Below are positions 27,709-35,358 of a stretch of 64,000 bases of DNA, in pieces (within the stretch, counting starts at the first letter, position 1; every line of letters starts with the position of its first letter). The notes below the pieces were generated by a model that was given only the letters and a program-made list of their open reading frames with translations, searched no databases and was not told the origin of the DNA. This DNA comes from Reyranella sp. CPCC 100927. GTDB lineage: Bacteria; Pseudomonadota; Alphaproteobacteria; Reyranellales; Reyranellaceae. A program made the position numbers and the translations under genes. Location of the stretch: the NCBI RefSeq assembly GCF_007859315.1, contig NZ_VOHA01000005.1, forward strand, positions 372,001 to 436,000, read 5' to 3'.

Positions 27709-29118
27709 ATGACTGATCTGTGGAAGCTCGATGCCGTCGCCGTGGCGGACCTGACGCGCAGCCGCAAGGTGTCCAGCCGCGAGGTGACGCAGTCGGTGCT
27801 GGATCGGCTCGACGCGATCAACCCCACGATCAACGCCGTGGTGCGACCGCTGCACGAGGAGGCCCTGGCTGCCGCCGACGCCGCCGATCGCGCCGCCGCC
27901 GAGGGCAAGCCGCTGGGCCCGCTGCACGGCGTGCCGGTCACCACCAAGATCAACCTCGATCAGACCGGCTGCCCCACCGACAACGGCGTGGTGGCCTTCA
28001 AGGACCTGATGGCATCGCAGGACAATCCGACGATCGCCAACCTGCGCCGTGCCGGCGCCATCATCGTGGGGCGCACCAACACGCCGGCCTTCTCGATGCG
28101 GTGGTTCACCGACAACGCCCTGCACGGCCTGACGCTCAACCCGTGGGACCGGACACGCACGGCGGGCGGCTCCAGCGGCGGTGCCGCATCGGCGACGGCA
28201 GCCGGTATCGGCGCCATCGGCCAAGGCAACGATATCGCGGGTTCCGTGCGCTATCCCGCCTACTGCTGCGGCATCGTGGGGCTGCGTCCGACCTACGCCC
28301 GCATTCCCGGGCACAATTTCACCTCCACGGCCAAACGCTCCATCTCGTCGCAGCTCATGGCGGTCCAGGGCCCGCTGACGCGTAGTGTCCGCGACGCCCG
28401 TGTGGCGTTGGCGGCAATGTCCGCCGGCGATGCCAACGATCCACGCTGGGTCGATGTCCCCTTGGAAGGCCCCCGCCCCGCGGCGCCGATCCGGGTCGCC
28501 ATGGTAGTCGATCCGGCCGGCCGCGGCGGCATTGCGCCCGAGATTGCGGCAGCGGTTCGCCAGGCCGCACGCTGGCTTGAGGAAGCCGGCTATCGCGTCG
28601 AAGAGGTCGAGCCGCCTGAATTCGGCACGGTCATCGACCTATGGGCGAAACTTGCCATGGACGACGTGATCGCAGCCCTGGAGCCTGCTGTCGACAAGTG
28701 GGGCGACGACGGCATCAAGACTGCGATCGGCCTGTGGCGCGCGGTGCATCCACCGGCCGATCCGCGCGGTGTGCTCGACGCGCTCGCCGAGCGCGACCGG
28801 CTGCTGCGTCTGTGGCAGCTCTTCCTCGAGGAGCGGCCCCTGATCCTCACGCACACGTCGGCCGAGCTGCCGTTTGAAGTCGGTCGTGACTTGATCGACG
28901 CGCCGACAACGGCCCGCCTGATGCAGGCGCAATCGACCCAACTCGCCGTGCCGGTTCTAGGACTGCCGGCCGCGTCGGTGCCGACCGGCACCGTTGGCCG
29001 CGTGCCGGTCGGCGTGCAGCTGATCGCCGGCCGCTACCGCGAGGATGTCTGCCTGGATGCCGCCGAGGCGATCGAACGGCGTGCCGGTGTCTTGACGCCG
29101 GTGGGACCGGCGGGCTGA
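27709..29118 (+). CDS. Amidase (amidase-signature family)
   Basis: This 469-residue enzyme hydrolyses a carboxamide to acid and ammonia or amine. The Ser-cisSer-Lys triad is recognisable: Lys80 in VPVTTKINLD, Ser155 in AGGSSGGAA and Ser179 in GNDIAGSVRYP. No signal peptide is evident, so it is cytoplasmic. The start follows tgaggag. It belongs to the acyltransferase/transporter cluster and lies downstream of a palindromic repeat. Its 3' end overlaps the convergent GntR gene by 85 bases. It is not obviously GatA, since no gatB or gatC is adjacent. Confidence 0.92.
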   Translation: MTDLWKLDAVAVADLTRSRKVSSREVTQSVLDRLDAINPTINAVVRPLHEEALAAADAADRAAAEGKPLGPLHGVPVTTKINLDQTGCPTDNGVVAFKDLMASQDNPTIANLRRAGAIIVGRTNTPAFSMRWFTDNALHGLTLNPWDRTRTAGGSSGGAASATAAGIGAIGQGNDIAGSVRYPAYCCGIVGLRPTYARIPGHNFTSTAKRSISSQLMAVQGPLTRSVRDARVALAAMSAGDANDPRWVDVPLEGPRPAAPIRVAMVVDPAGRGGIAPEIAAAVRQAARWLEEAGYRVEEVEPPEFGTVIDLWAKLAMDDVIAALEPAVDKWGDDGIKTAIGLWRAVHPPADPRGVLDALAERDRLLRLWQLFLEERPLILTHTSAELPFEVGRDLIDAPTTARLMQAQSTQLAVPVLGLPAASVPTGTVGRVPVGVQLIAGRYREDVCLDAAEAIERRAGVLTPVGPAG

Positions 29119-30038
29119 GGCGGCGTCGGCGACCCGCCGGCACCACCATAGATGCGCAGCGTCAGGTCAAGGTGACGATGCAGCAATGTCGCGGCCCACT
29201 CGCGATCGCCGGCGATCAGCGCATCCAGGATGGCAACGTGCTCGCGCGTCGACTGGGCAATGCGCTCCGGCGACAGGCGCGGAAAGGTGCTGTATTCGCC
29301 CAGCTGCCGCAGCGCGTTCTGCCGGCGTACCGCCTCCACCAGGTAGCGGTTCGACGACCACGCTGTGAGCGTTTCATGGAACAGGCGGTTGGTTTCAAAC
29401 CAGCGGCGCGGATCCACGTCACGGCCTTCGCGCAATCGCTCCAGATGCGCCTCGCGCTGGCGATGCAGTTCCACCATGTCGGGAGCGAAGCCGGGCTCGC
29501 GCAATGCGGCGCATTCCACGATCATGCGGAAGCGATAGCTTTCGGCGACCGCCTCACGCGAATCGAGCGCCTCGACGAAACGCCAGCCATGGCCACGCTG
29601 GCGGCGCACCAGCCCTTCGTCGGCGAGTTTCATCAGCACGCGCCGCAGGGCGCCGCGCGACACGCCATAGCGCGGCATCAGCTCGGCTTCCGATACATCC
29701 GCCGGGATACGGGCACGCGCGCGGTCGGCCATCAGGGCGTTGTACAGTTCTTCGAACGGCGATCGCGGCAGCCGCGCCGACGCGCGCAGCGCACCGTTGA
29801 GCTTCTTTGCCAGAACGAAGCCACGCCCCGGCGTACGCCGCACATAGCCGAGCCCCTCGAGCACGCCCAGCGCCGCGCGTACCGGCGTGCGCGAAACACC
29901 GAACGCCTGGGCGAGCGCCAGTTCGCGCACCGGCGCACCGGTGGCGAGGCCGTCCTTCTCGATGCGCGCCAGGATCTGGCGCGCCAGTTCGCTTTGCAGC
30001 GGGGTCGCCTGACCACCAGGCTGCCGGGCCTTTGCCAC
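29034..30038 (-). CDS. GntR-family regulator with two winged-helix domains and FCD-like domain
   Basis: This is a transcription factor of about 334 residues. The first GntR winged helix covers residues 12-78 (ALAQAFGVSRTPVRAAL, then GLGYVRRTPGRGFVL). A second similar helix covers about 95-156 (LMPRYGVSRGALRRVLMKL, then GLVRRQRGHGWRF). An all-helical FCD-type effector domain follows (about 165-300). One such helix is the norm, so the duplication is unusual. GTG 30038 follows gggagaagg; ATG 30062 and an earlier start at 30080 are alternatives. It is divergent from the third binding protein and probably controls the cluster. Confidence 0.85.
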   Translation of the reverse strand: MAKARQPGGQATPLQSELARQILARIEKDGLATGAPVRELALAQAFGVSRTPVRAALGVLEGLGYVRRTPGRGFVLAKKLNGALRASARLPRSPFEELYNALMADRARARIPADVSEAELMPRYGVSRGALRRVLMKLADEGLVRRQRGHGWRFVEALDSREAVAESYRFRMIVECAALREPGFAPDMVELHRQREAHLERLREGRDVDPRRWFETNRLFHETLTAWSSNRYLVEAVRRQNALRQLGEYSTFPRLSPERIAQSTREHVAILDALIAGDREWAATLLHRHLDLTLRIYGGAGGSPTPPQPAGPTGVKTPARRSIASAASRQTSSR

Positions 30039-30095
30039 ACCCTTCTCCCGATCAGAATGCATGCGAACACAATATTGCACCGCGCACTGAACTCA

Positions 30096-30107
30096 AAAAG
30101 TGCTTTT
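30096..30107. promoter_or_regulatory. Palindrome AAAAGTGCTTTT between GntR gene and third binding protein
   Basis: This 12-base element, AAAAG-TG-CTTTT, lies in the 139-base divergent region. Its core resembles the AAGTGCATTA site at 19062-19071. A shared GCGATAAAA string follows at 30112-30120 and also occurs at 18983-18991. It is a candidate operator for GntR autoregulation; the assignment is inferred. Confidence 0.5.
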
Positions 30108-30177
30108 CGTAGCGATAAAAATATGCGTCACTTTCGCGCAGAAATCCTGTCGTTCGTATAGGAACTGGGGTGGCTTC

Positions 30178-31722
30178 ATGAAAAAAATCATCCTCGCACT
30201 GGCCGCCGGCATGGCGCTGGCGGCGCCGGCGGCGGCCCAGCGCAGCGGCGGCACACTCACGATCGCCTTGAATGCCGACATCAGGAGCGTCGAACCCGGC
30301 ATCAACCGCGATGCCAACACCGATTCGGTGATCCAGATCCTGTTCGAAGGGCTGGTCGCGCACCGCGAAGACCTCAGCGTCGGTCCGGCGCTGGCCGAGT
30401 CCTGGGCCATTTCCGATGACGGCAAGACCTACACCTTCCGCCTGCGCGAGGGCGTGAAGTTCCACAATGGCGAGCCGCTCACCGCGACCGAGGTCAAATG
30501 GACCTGGGACCGCCTGATGGCCCAGGCCGGGTGGAACTGCCGCCGTACGTTCGACGGCAGTTCCGGCCTCAAGGTGCTGCAGGTCGAGGCACCCGATCCG
30601 CGGACCGTCGTCTACCGCCTGGCCGAGCCGCAGGCGATCTTCCTGAAGCAGCTCGCCAACGTGCAATGCCATGTCCTGGTGGCGCACCCGGCCAGCGCCG
30701 ACGCCGAAGGCAAGTGGAAGACGCCGATCGGATCGGGTCCTTACAAGCTCAAGGACTGGAAGCGCGGCGAAACCATCACGCTGGAGCGGTTCACCGGTTA
30801 TCAGCCCAGCAAGGAGCCGCAAAGCGGTTATGCTGGCGCCCGCATCGCCTATGTCGACCAGGTCGTCTTCCGCATCATTCCCGATCCCAATGCCGCCGAG
30901 GCGGCGTTGCTGACCGGCGCGATCGATATCGTCCCCCAGGTCGATACGGCACGCGTCGGTGAGCTCAAGAAGCGCCGCGACGTCGTGGTTCAGACGGCGC
31001 CCGGCCTGGCGTGGGGCCCGCTGCTGATCCAGACCCAGGACCCGCTGCTGTCGAACGTCAAGATCCGGCAGGCCATGGCACATGCGATCGACATCAATCA
31101 GATTGCCGAGGCCCGCACCGACGGCATCGTGAAGGGCAACCCGTCGGTCGTCAGTGAGTCCAGCAGCTACTTCGACAAGCGTTTCCTGGACTGGCCGGCT
31201 TATGATCCCAAGAAGGCCGCGGCGCTGCTGAAGGAGGCTGGCTACGCCGGCCAGATAATCAAGATCCAGACCAACAAGCGCTATCCCGGCATGTACGAAC
31301 GGTCGGTGATCGCCCAGGCGATGCTCACCGCCGCGGGCTTCAAGGTCGAACTCGAGACCCTCGACTGGGCGACGCAACTCGACAACTACCTGAAGGGCAC
31401 GTTCCAGATGCAGTCGTTCGGCTACTCGCCGCGGTTGGATCCCGGCCTGATGTATGCCGCCCTGATCGCCGACAAGAGCAAGTCGAAGTGGGCGCAGTGG
31501 GATGACCCCAAGGCGATCGAATTGCTGGCCGAGAGTTCACGCACCATGGATGAGGCCAGGCGCAAGGAGATCTTCCTGAAGCTGCACGCCATGATGGCCG
31601 AGCAGGTACCGATCATCGGCACCTATTTCGACCCCAACATCGATGCCCGCCGACCCAATGTGCATGGCTACAAGACCTGGGCCGCCGACCGGCCGGTACC
31701 CTGGGGCGTCTGGAAGGAGTAG
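30178..31722 (+). CDS. Family 5 solute-binding protein, third paralogue
   Basis: This is a 514-residue periplasmic receptor. The signal peptide MKKIILALAAGMALAAPAAA is followed by a mature protein containing DIRSVEPGINRDANTD, the block shared with the proteins at 20267 and 26061, and the tail YKTWAADRPVPWGVW. The ATG at 30178 has a strong ggggtgg ribosome site; the longer frame from 30100 is rejected. It has its own promoter region, divergent from the GntR gene, so it may be the most strongly regulated receptor. No permease follows it. Confidence 0.93.
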   Translation: MKKIILALAAGMALAAPAAAQRSGGTLTIALNADIRSVEPGINRDANTDSVIQILFEGLVAHREDLSVGPALAESWAISDDGKTYTFRLREGVKFHNGEPLTATEVKWTWDRLMAQAGWNCRRTFDGSSGLKVLQVEAPDPRTVVYRLAEPQAIFLKQLANVQCHVLVAHPASADAEGKWKTPIGSGPYKLKDWKRGETITLERFTGYQPSKEPQSGYAGARIAYVDQVVFRIIPDPNAAEAALLTGAIDIVPQVDTARVGELKKRRDVVVQTAPGLAWGPLLIQTQDPLLSNVKIRQAMAHAIDINQIAEARTDGIVKGNPSVVSESSSYFDKRFLDWPAYDPKKAAALLKEAGYAGQIIKIQTNKRYPGMYERSVIAQAMLTAAGFKVELETLDWATQLDNYLKGTFQMQSFGYSPRLDPGLMYAALIADKSKSKWAQWDDPKAIELLAESSRTMDEARRKEIFLKLHAMMAEQVPIIGTYFDPNIDARRPNVHGYKTWAADRPVPWGVWKE

Positions 31723-32051
31723 CTTCGCAATTCTTTACCTTCCCCCGCTTGCGGGGGAAGGTGCCCGAAGGGCGGATGGGGGACGGCGCAACAGTGTCGA
31801 CATTCGATGACGAGCACCGTTTCCGTTGAAGCACTCCCCATCCGGCGCTGCGCGCCACCTTCCCCCGCAAGCGGGGGAAGGTAAAAGATCATACGCTTGA
31901 CGATCGCAACTCACATTCCGCCGATAGCCGGTAATAGCCCGGAGGTGCGGATGCGCTCGCTCCCAGAATGCGATTGCTTCGCAATTCTGAGTGCATTTAG
32001 GATAGCTGAAAGGCAGCCACCGCCATCGGCGGCAAGCCAGGAGCCCAGATC
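31723..32051. other. Gene-free stretch with repeat B1 and a GAGTGCATTT motif
   Basis: This 329-base gap holds an inverted repeat (31734-31885), a 13-base direct repeat GCTTCGCAATTCT (31722-31734 and 31976-31988) and, at 31989-31998, GAGTGCATTT. The last is identical on the opposite strand to 18989-18998. A small CCGCC/GGCGG stem and the ribosome site of the next gene (caggag) follow. I see no coding region. Confidence 0.6.
31734..31885. repeat. Perfect inverted repeat, family B copy 1
   Basis: Arms 31734-31763 and 31856-31885 are exact reverse complements over 30 bases. Each arm is itself a hairpin (ACCTTCCCCCGC with GCGGGGGAAGGT). The 92-base middle includes GGATGGGG and CCCCATCC, which can pair as an inner stem. 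It follows the third binding-protein gene and may mark a transcript end. Confidence 0.88.
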
Positions 32052-32726
32052 ATGCCGGATACGAACGTAGGTCCCCTCGCCGACAACCTGCCGGCCGATC
32101 CGGAACTCCTGGACGAGGCCGCCGCCCGTCACCTGGTCGAGAATGTCTATCCCAAGCCGACGCCGGGCGTGATGGCCAAGGACATCGGCCGCCTTGACAA
32201 GCACATCCAGCACTTCATCTCGATGTCGCCGTTCTGCTGCCTGGCGACCTCCGACAAGGATGGCCGGCGGGATGTCACGCCGCGTGGCGACAAGCCCGGT
32301 TTCGTCAAGGTCCTCGACGAGAAGACCCTCGCCCTGCCCGACCGCCCCGGCAACAACCGGCTCGACAGCCTGCGCAACATCGTGAGCAACCCCGGCGTGG
32401 GCCTGCTGTTCCTGATCCCCGGTTTCGAGGAAACCGTGCGCATCAACGGCACGGCACGGCTGTCGATCGACGAGCGGCTGCTGAGCGCGATGGCGGCCGA
32501 GGGCAAGAACCCGCGGTCCGTATTGGTGGTCAAGGTCAGCGAAGCCTATATGCACTGCGCCAAGGCATTCCGCCGCAGCCGGCTTTGGGATCCCACCGCC
32601 CAGGTCCCGCGCTCCGTGATGCCGTCGTTGTCGGTCATCGTCGGCGATCAGCTCAAGCTGCCGCCCGAACAGAACGCCGAGCGCGAGAAGCGCCTCGAAG
32701 AAGCCTACAGCAAGACCATGTGGTAG
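32052..32726 (+). CDS. Pyridoxamine 5'-phosphate oxidase-like FMN-binding protein
   Basis: This 224-residue cytoplasmic protein has a split-barrel flavin-binding fold of the PPOX-like type. The recognisable core runs from FISMSPFCCLATSDKDG, through DVTPRGDKPGFV, to LRNIVSNPGVGLLFLIPG and INGTARL. Members reduce diverse substrates or bind flavin or F420; the physiological substrate is unknown here. The ATG at 32052 follows caggag. A GAGTGCATTT motif lies 54 bases upstream. It appears monocistronic. Confidence 0.83.
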   Translation: MPDTNVGPLADNLPADPELLDEAAARHLVENVYPKPTPGVMAKDIGRLDKHIQHFISMSPFCCLATSDKDGRRDVTPRGDKPGFVKVLDEKTLALPDRPGNNRLDSLRNIVSNPGVGLLFLIPGFEETVRINGTARLSIDERLLSAMAAEGKNPRSVLVVKVSEAYMHCAKAFRRSRLWDPTAQVPRSVMPSLSVIVGDQLKLPPEQNAEREKRLEEAYSKTMW

Positions 32727-32764
32727 CCGCCGCTACTGTGCCAAGGGAGGCCATACCCATGGCC

Positions 32765-33169
32765 TCACGCCGCACCTGAGGCTTGCCACGAATCGACATT
32801 GCTGGGTGGCGGCACATAGGCAGCCCGCGCCGCGCGTACCGCGTCGTGATTGGCATCGGCCCACGCCACCAGCGCGTCGAGTTGTGTCAGGAACGAACGC
32901 CCCAGCGGTGTCAGCGTGTAGTCCACGCGGGGCGGTACCGTCGGATGGACCGTGCGCGACAAGAAGCCATCCTGTTCCAGGCGGCGCAGAGTCTGCGCCA
33001 GCATACGCTGCGAAATATCACCGATCTCGCGCTTGATGGCGGTGAAGCGCAGCGTGCCCGACGCCAGCGACCACAGGACCAGCAGGCTCCAGCGATCGCC
33101 GATGCGATCGAGGATATCGCGGATGGGGCATGGCTCCAGGGAACCCTCTTCCAGTCGTCGCCGCGTCAT
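32765..33169 (-). CDS. HxlR-family transcriptional regulator
   Basis: This 134-residue winged-helix regulator is of the HxlR/MarR-like type. It has the typical CPIRDILDRIGDRWSLLVLW start, the recognition region ISQRMLAQTLRRLEQDGFL, and the wing followed by VDYTLTPLGRSF. The ATG at 33169 has an aggag ribosome site; a longer frame to 33346 has no ribosome site and runs over the divergent gene's promoter. Members often sense quinones or aldehydes through cysteine, and Cys13 (in EPCPIR) is present. It is divergent from the NAD(P)H-binding oxidoreductase at 33333, its probable target. Confidence 0.9.
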   Translation of the reverse strand: MTRRRLEEGSLEPCPIRDILDRIGDRWSLLVLWSLASGTLRFTAIKREIGDISQRMLAQTLRRLEQDGFLSRTVHPTVPPRVDYTLTPLGRSFLTQLDALVAWADANHDAVRAARAAYVPPPSNVDSWQASGAA

Positions 33170-33289
33170 ACCGCACTCCTGTCGACGCGCGTCCACCTCG
33201 GTGACTGCCGGAGAACCGAGTGACGCAAAAAGCCCTTCTTGTGGGCGGTCGGGGGCCAATCTACATCGCAATGGTCTCAGATAGGAACT

Positions 33290-33307
33290 GGCTCTCGAAA
33301 GAGAACC
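33290..33307. promoter_or_regulatory. Candidate HxlR operator
   Basis: GGCTCTC-GAAA-GAGAACC lies in the divergent region between the HxlR gene and the oxidoreductase gene, 26 bases before the latter's start. Six of the seven arm positions pair. Position and symmetry fit an operator; binding is inferred. Confidence 0.5.
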
Positions 33308-33332
33308 GACCATACACCCGGAGTAAAAAGCG

Positions 33333-34178
33333 ATGATTGTCATCACCGGCGCCAGCGGACAGCTTGGCCGGCAGGTTGCTCATGCCTTGGCCGAGCGCAT
33401 CTCTCCTACCATGGTGACGCTGGGCGCCCGCGATCCCGGCAAGATCACTGATCTTGCCGCCAAGGGGTTCAGGACGGCCGCCGTCGATTTCGACAGACCG
33501 GAAAGCCTGGCAACTGCGTTCGCGGGTGCCGATACTGCCCTCATCATCTCGGGTGACGCCCCCAGCGACATCCGTATCCGTCAGCATCGGACCGCCATCG
33601 ATGCCGCGAAGATCGCTGGTGTCGGCCGGGTGGCCTACACCAGCTTCACCAACGCGACCCCGGCGAGCCTGTTCCCGTTCGCGGCGATCCACGCCGACAG
33701 CGAGGCCTATCTGAAGGCGTCCGGACTTGCCTACACGATCCTGCGCAACAACCAGTATGCCGAGAACCTGACTCTGGCGGCGGCAAAACAGACAGGCCTG
33801 CTGGCCCTGCCCGGTATTGCCGGCAAGGTCGCCTATATCTCCCGCGCCGATCTTGCCGCCGCGACGGCAGCGGTCCTGACCCAACCGGGCCACGAGGGGA
33901 AGACTTACGAACTGACGGGCAACGAGGCGTTGGACCTGGTCGCCGTTGCGGACATGCTGGCGGCGCAATGGGGAACACCCGTTCGCGCGCAGGAGGCATC
34001 ATTGTCCGACTACGACAAGGCCTTGTCGGACCGCGGTCTGCCGCCGTTCGTTGTCGCGGCACTGGTGGGCCTGCGACGAGCGGTGGCCGCGGGCGAATAC
34101 GCCACCGTCCACGGCGATGCACAGCGCCTCGCAGGCCGTCCGTTGGAGACGGTTCGCGCCTATCTGATGCGCGCCTGA
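33333..34178 (+). CDS. NmrA/QorB-type NAD(P)-binding oxidoreductase
   Basis: This 281-residue protein has an N-terminal Rossmann fold (ITGASGQLGRQVA) and the atypical short-chain-dehydrogenase layout of QorB and NmrA proteins (ILRNNQYAEN, TYELTGNEAL). QorB-like members reduce quinones with NADPH. Divergent transcription from an HxlR regulator is the classic arrangement for quinone-responsive detoxification, which supports the call. The start at 33333 follows ggag. Confidence 0.88.
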   Translation: MIVITGASGQLGRQVAHALAERISPTMVTLGARDPGKITDLAAKGFRTAAVDFDRPESLATAFAGADTALIISGDAPSDIRIRQHRTAIDAAKIAGVGRVAYTSFTNATPASLFPFAAIHADSEAYLKASGLAYTILRNNQYAENLTLAAAKQTGLLALPGIAGKVAYISRADLAAATAAVLTQPGHEGKTYELTGNEALDLVAVADMLAAQWGTPVRAQEASLSDYDKALSDRGLPPFVVAALVGLRRAVAAGEYATVHGDAQRLAGRPLETVRAYLMRA

Positions 34179-34240
34179 GAGGCTATTGCCCCGCTGTCGC
34201 ACCCGCTAGTCTGAACCGACGGACAGAGGGAGGAAATGCG

Positions 34241-35206
34241 ATGGCGGTGGTTCTGGGCAGCGGCGAGCATCGGTACGGCGTCGTGGAGAACTGGGCCAAG
34301 CTGCCCGACGGCTGGGAGTTCCGCGATGTCGCCGCGGTCGCCGTCGACAGCAAGGACCGCGTCTACGTTTTCAACCGCGGCGAACACCCGATGATGGTGT
34401 TCGACCGCGACGGCAATTTCCTGCGCGCCTGGGGCGAAGGCGTCTTCAAGCGTGCGCACGGCATCCACATCGATGCTGACGACAACCTCTACTGCACCGA
34501 CGACGGCGATCACACGGTGCGCAAATGCACGACCGACGGGAAAGTGCTGCTGACCATCGGCGTGCCCGACGTGCCGGCGTCGTTCATGAGCGGCAAGCCG
34601 TTCAACCGCTGCACCCACACGGCGCTGTCGCCCCAGGGCGAGATCTATGTCTCGGACGGTTACGGCAATGCCTGCGTGCACAAGTACACGCCCGATGGCC
34701 GCCATCTGATGTCATGGGGAACATCCGGCACCGGGCCAGGCGAATTCAACCTGGTGCACAACATCGCCACCGACCCCGACGGCTGGGTCTATGTCGCCGA
34801 CCGCGAGAACCATCGCGTGCAGGTGTTCAATGGCAACGGCAAGTACGAAGCGCAGTGGAACAACCTCCACCGGCCCTGCGCGCTCTATTGCTGCAACGGT
34901 GCCCACGGACCGCGCTTCATCGTCGGCGAACTGGGCCCGGGCATGCCGGTCAACCTCGCCTACCGCAACCTCGGGCCGCGGCTGAGCATCGTCGACAAGG
35001 CCGGTGCCCTGCTCGCCCGCCTGGGCGGCACGGAAGGTCCCGGCACCGAGACCGGCCGCTTCCTGGCACCGCACGGGCTTGCCGTGGATTCACGCGGCGA
35101 CATCTATGTCGGCGAGGTGAGCTACACCAACTGGTCGACCAGTTTCCCGGACATCCCGATGCCCCGCTACGTCCGCTCGCTGCAGAAGCTCGCCAAGGTG
35201 GCTTAG
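34241..35206 (+). CDS. NHL-repeat / six-bladed beta-propeller protein
   Basis: This 321-residue protein is built from NHL-type blades. Repeating patterns such as AVDSKDRVYVFNRGEHP, HIDADDNLYCTDDGDH, ALSPQGEIYVSDGYGN, ATDPDGWVYVADRENH and AVDSRGDIYVGEVSY mark at least five blades. The fold is that of peptidyl-hydroxyglycine amidating lyase and gluconolactonase-like proteins, but no enzyme activity can be assigned. There is no signal peptide. The ATG at 34241 has a strong gggagga site; an in-frame extension to 33968 overlaps the previous gene and is rejected. Confidence 0.85.
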   Translation: MAVVLGSGEHRYGVVENWAKLPDGWEFRDVAAVAVDSKDRVYVFNRGEHPMMVFDRDGNFLRAWGEGVFKRAHGIHIDADDNLYCTDDGDHTVRKCTTDGKVLLTIGVPDVPASFMSGKPFNRCTHTALSPQGEIYVSDGYGNACVHKYTPDGRHLMSWGTSGTGPGEFNLVHNIATDPDGWVYVADRENHRVQVFNGNGKYEAQWNNLHRPCALYCCNGAHGPRFIVGELGPGMPVNLAYRNLGPRLSIVDKAGALLARLGGTEGPGTETGRFLAPHGLAVDSRGDIYVGEVSYTNWSTSFPDIPMPRYVRSLQKLAKVA

Positions 35207-35246
35207 CGCTAGTACTCACGATCATTGAAAGGTGATTCGCTATCCG

Positions 35247-35329
35247 CTGTCATCCCGAGCGTAGCGAGGGATCTTTTGATGCATCGCACGCCATCAGCCG
35301 AAGATCCCTCGCTACGCTCGGGATGACAG
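35247..35329. repeat. Perfect inverted repeat, family C copy 1
   Basis: Arms 35247-35275 and 35301-35329 are exact reverse complements over 29 bases with a 25-base spacer; the core is TCATCCCGAGCGTAGCGAGG. It lies between convergent genes (stops at 35206 and 35359), so both transcripts can fold it. A near-identical element is at 40193-40278. Confidence 0.9.
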
Positions 35330-35358
35330 TCTGTATCAGTCAACTGTGAGTCCAGATA

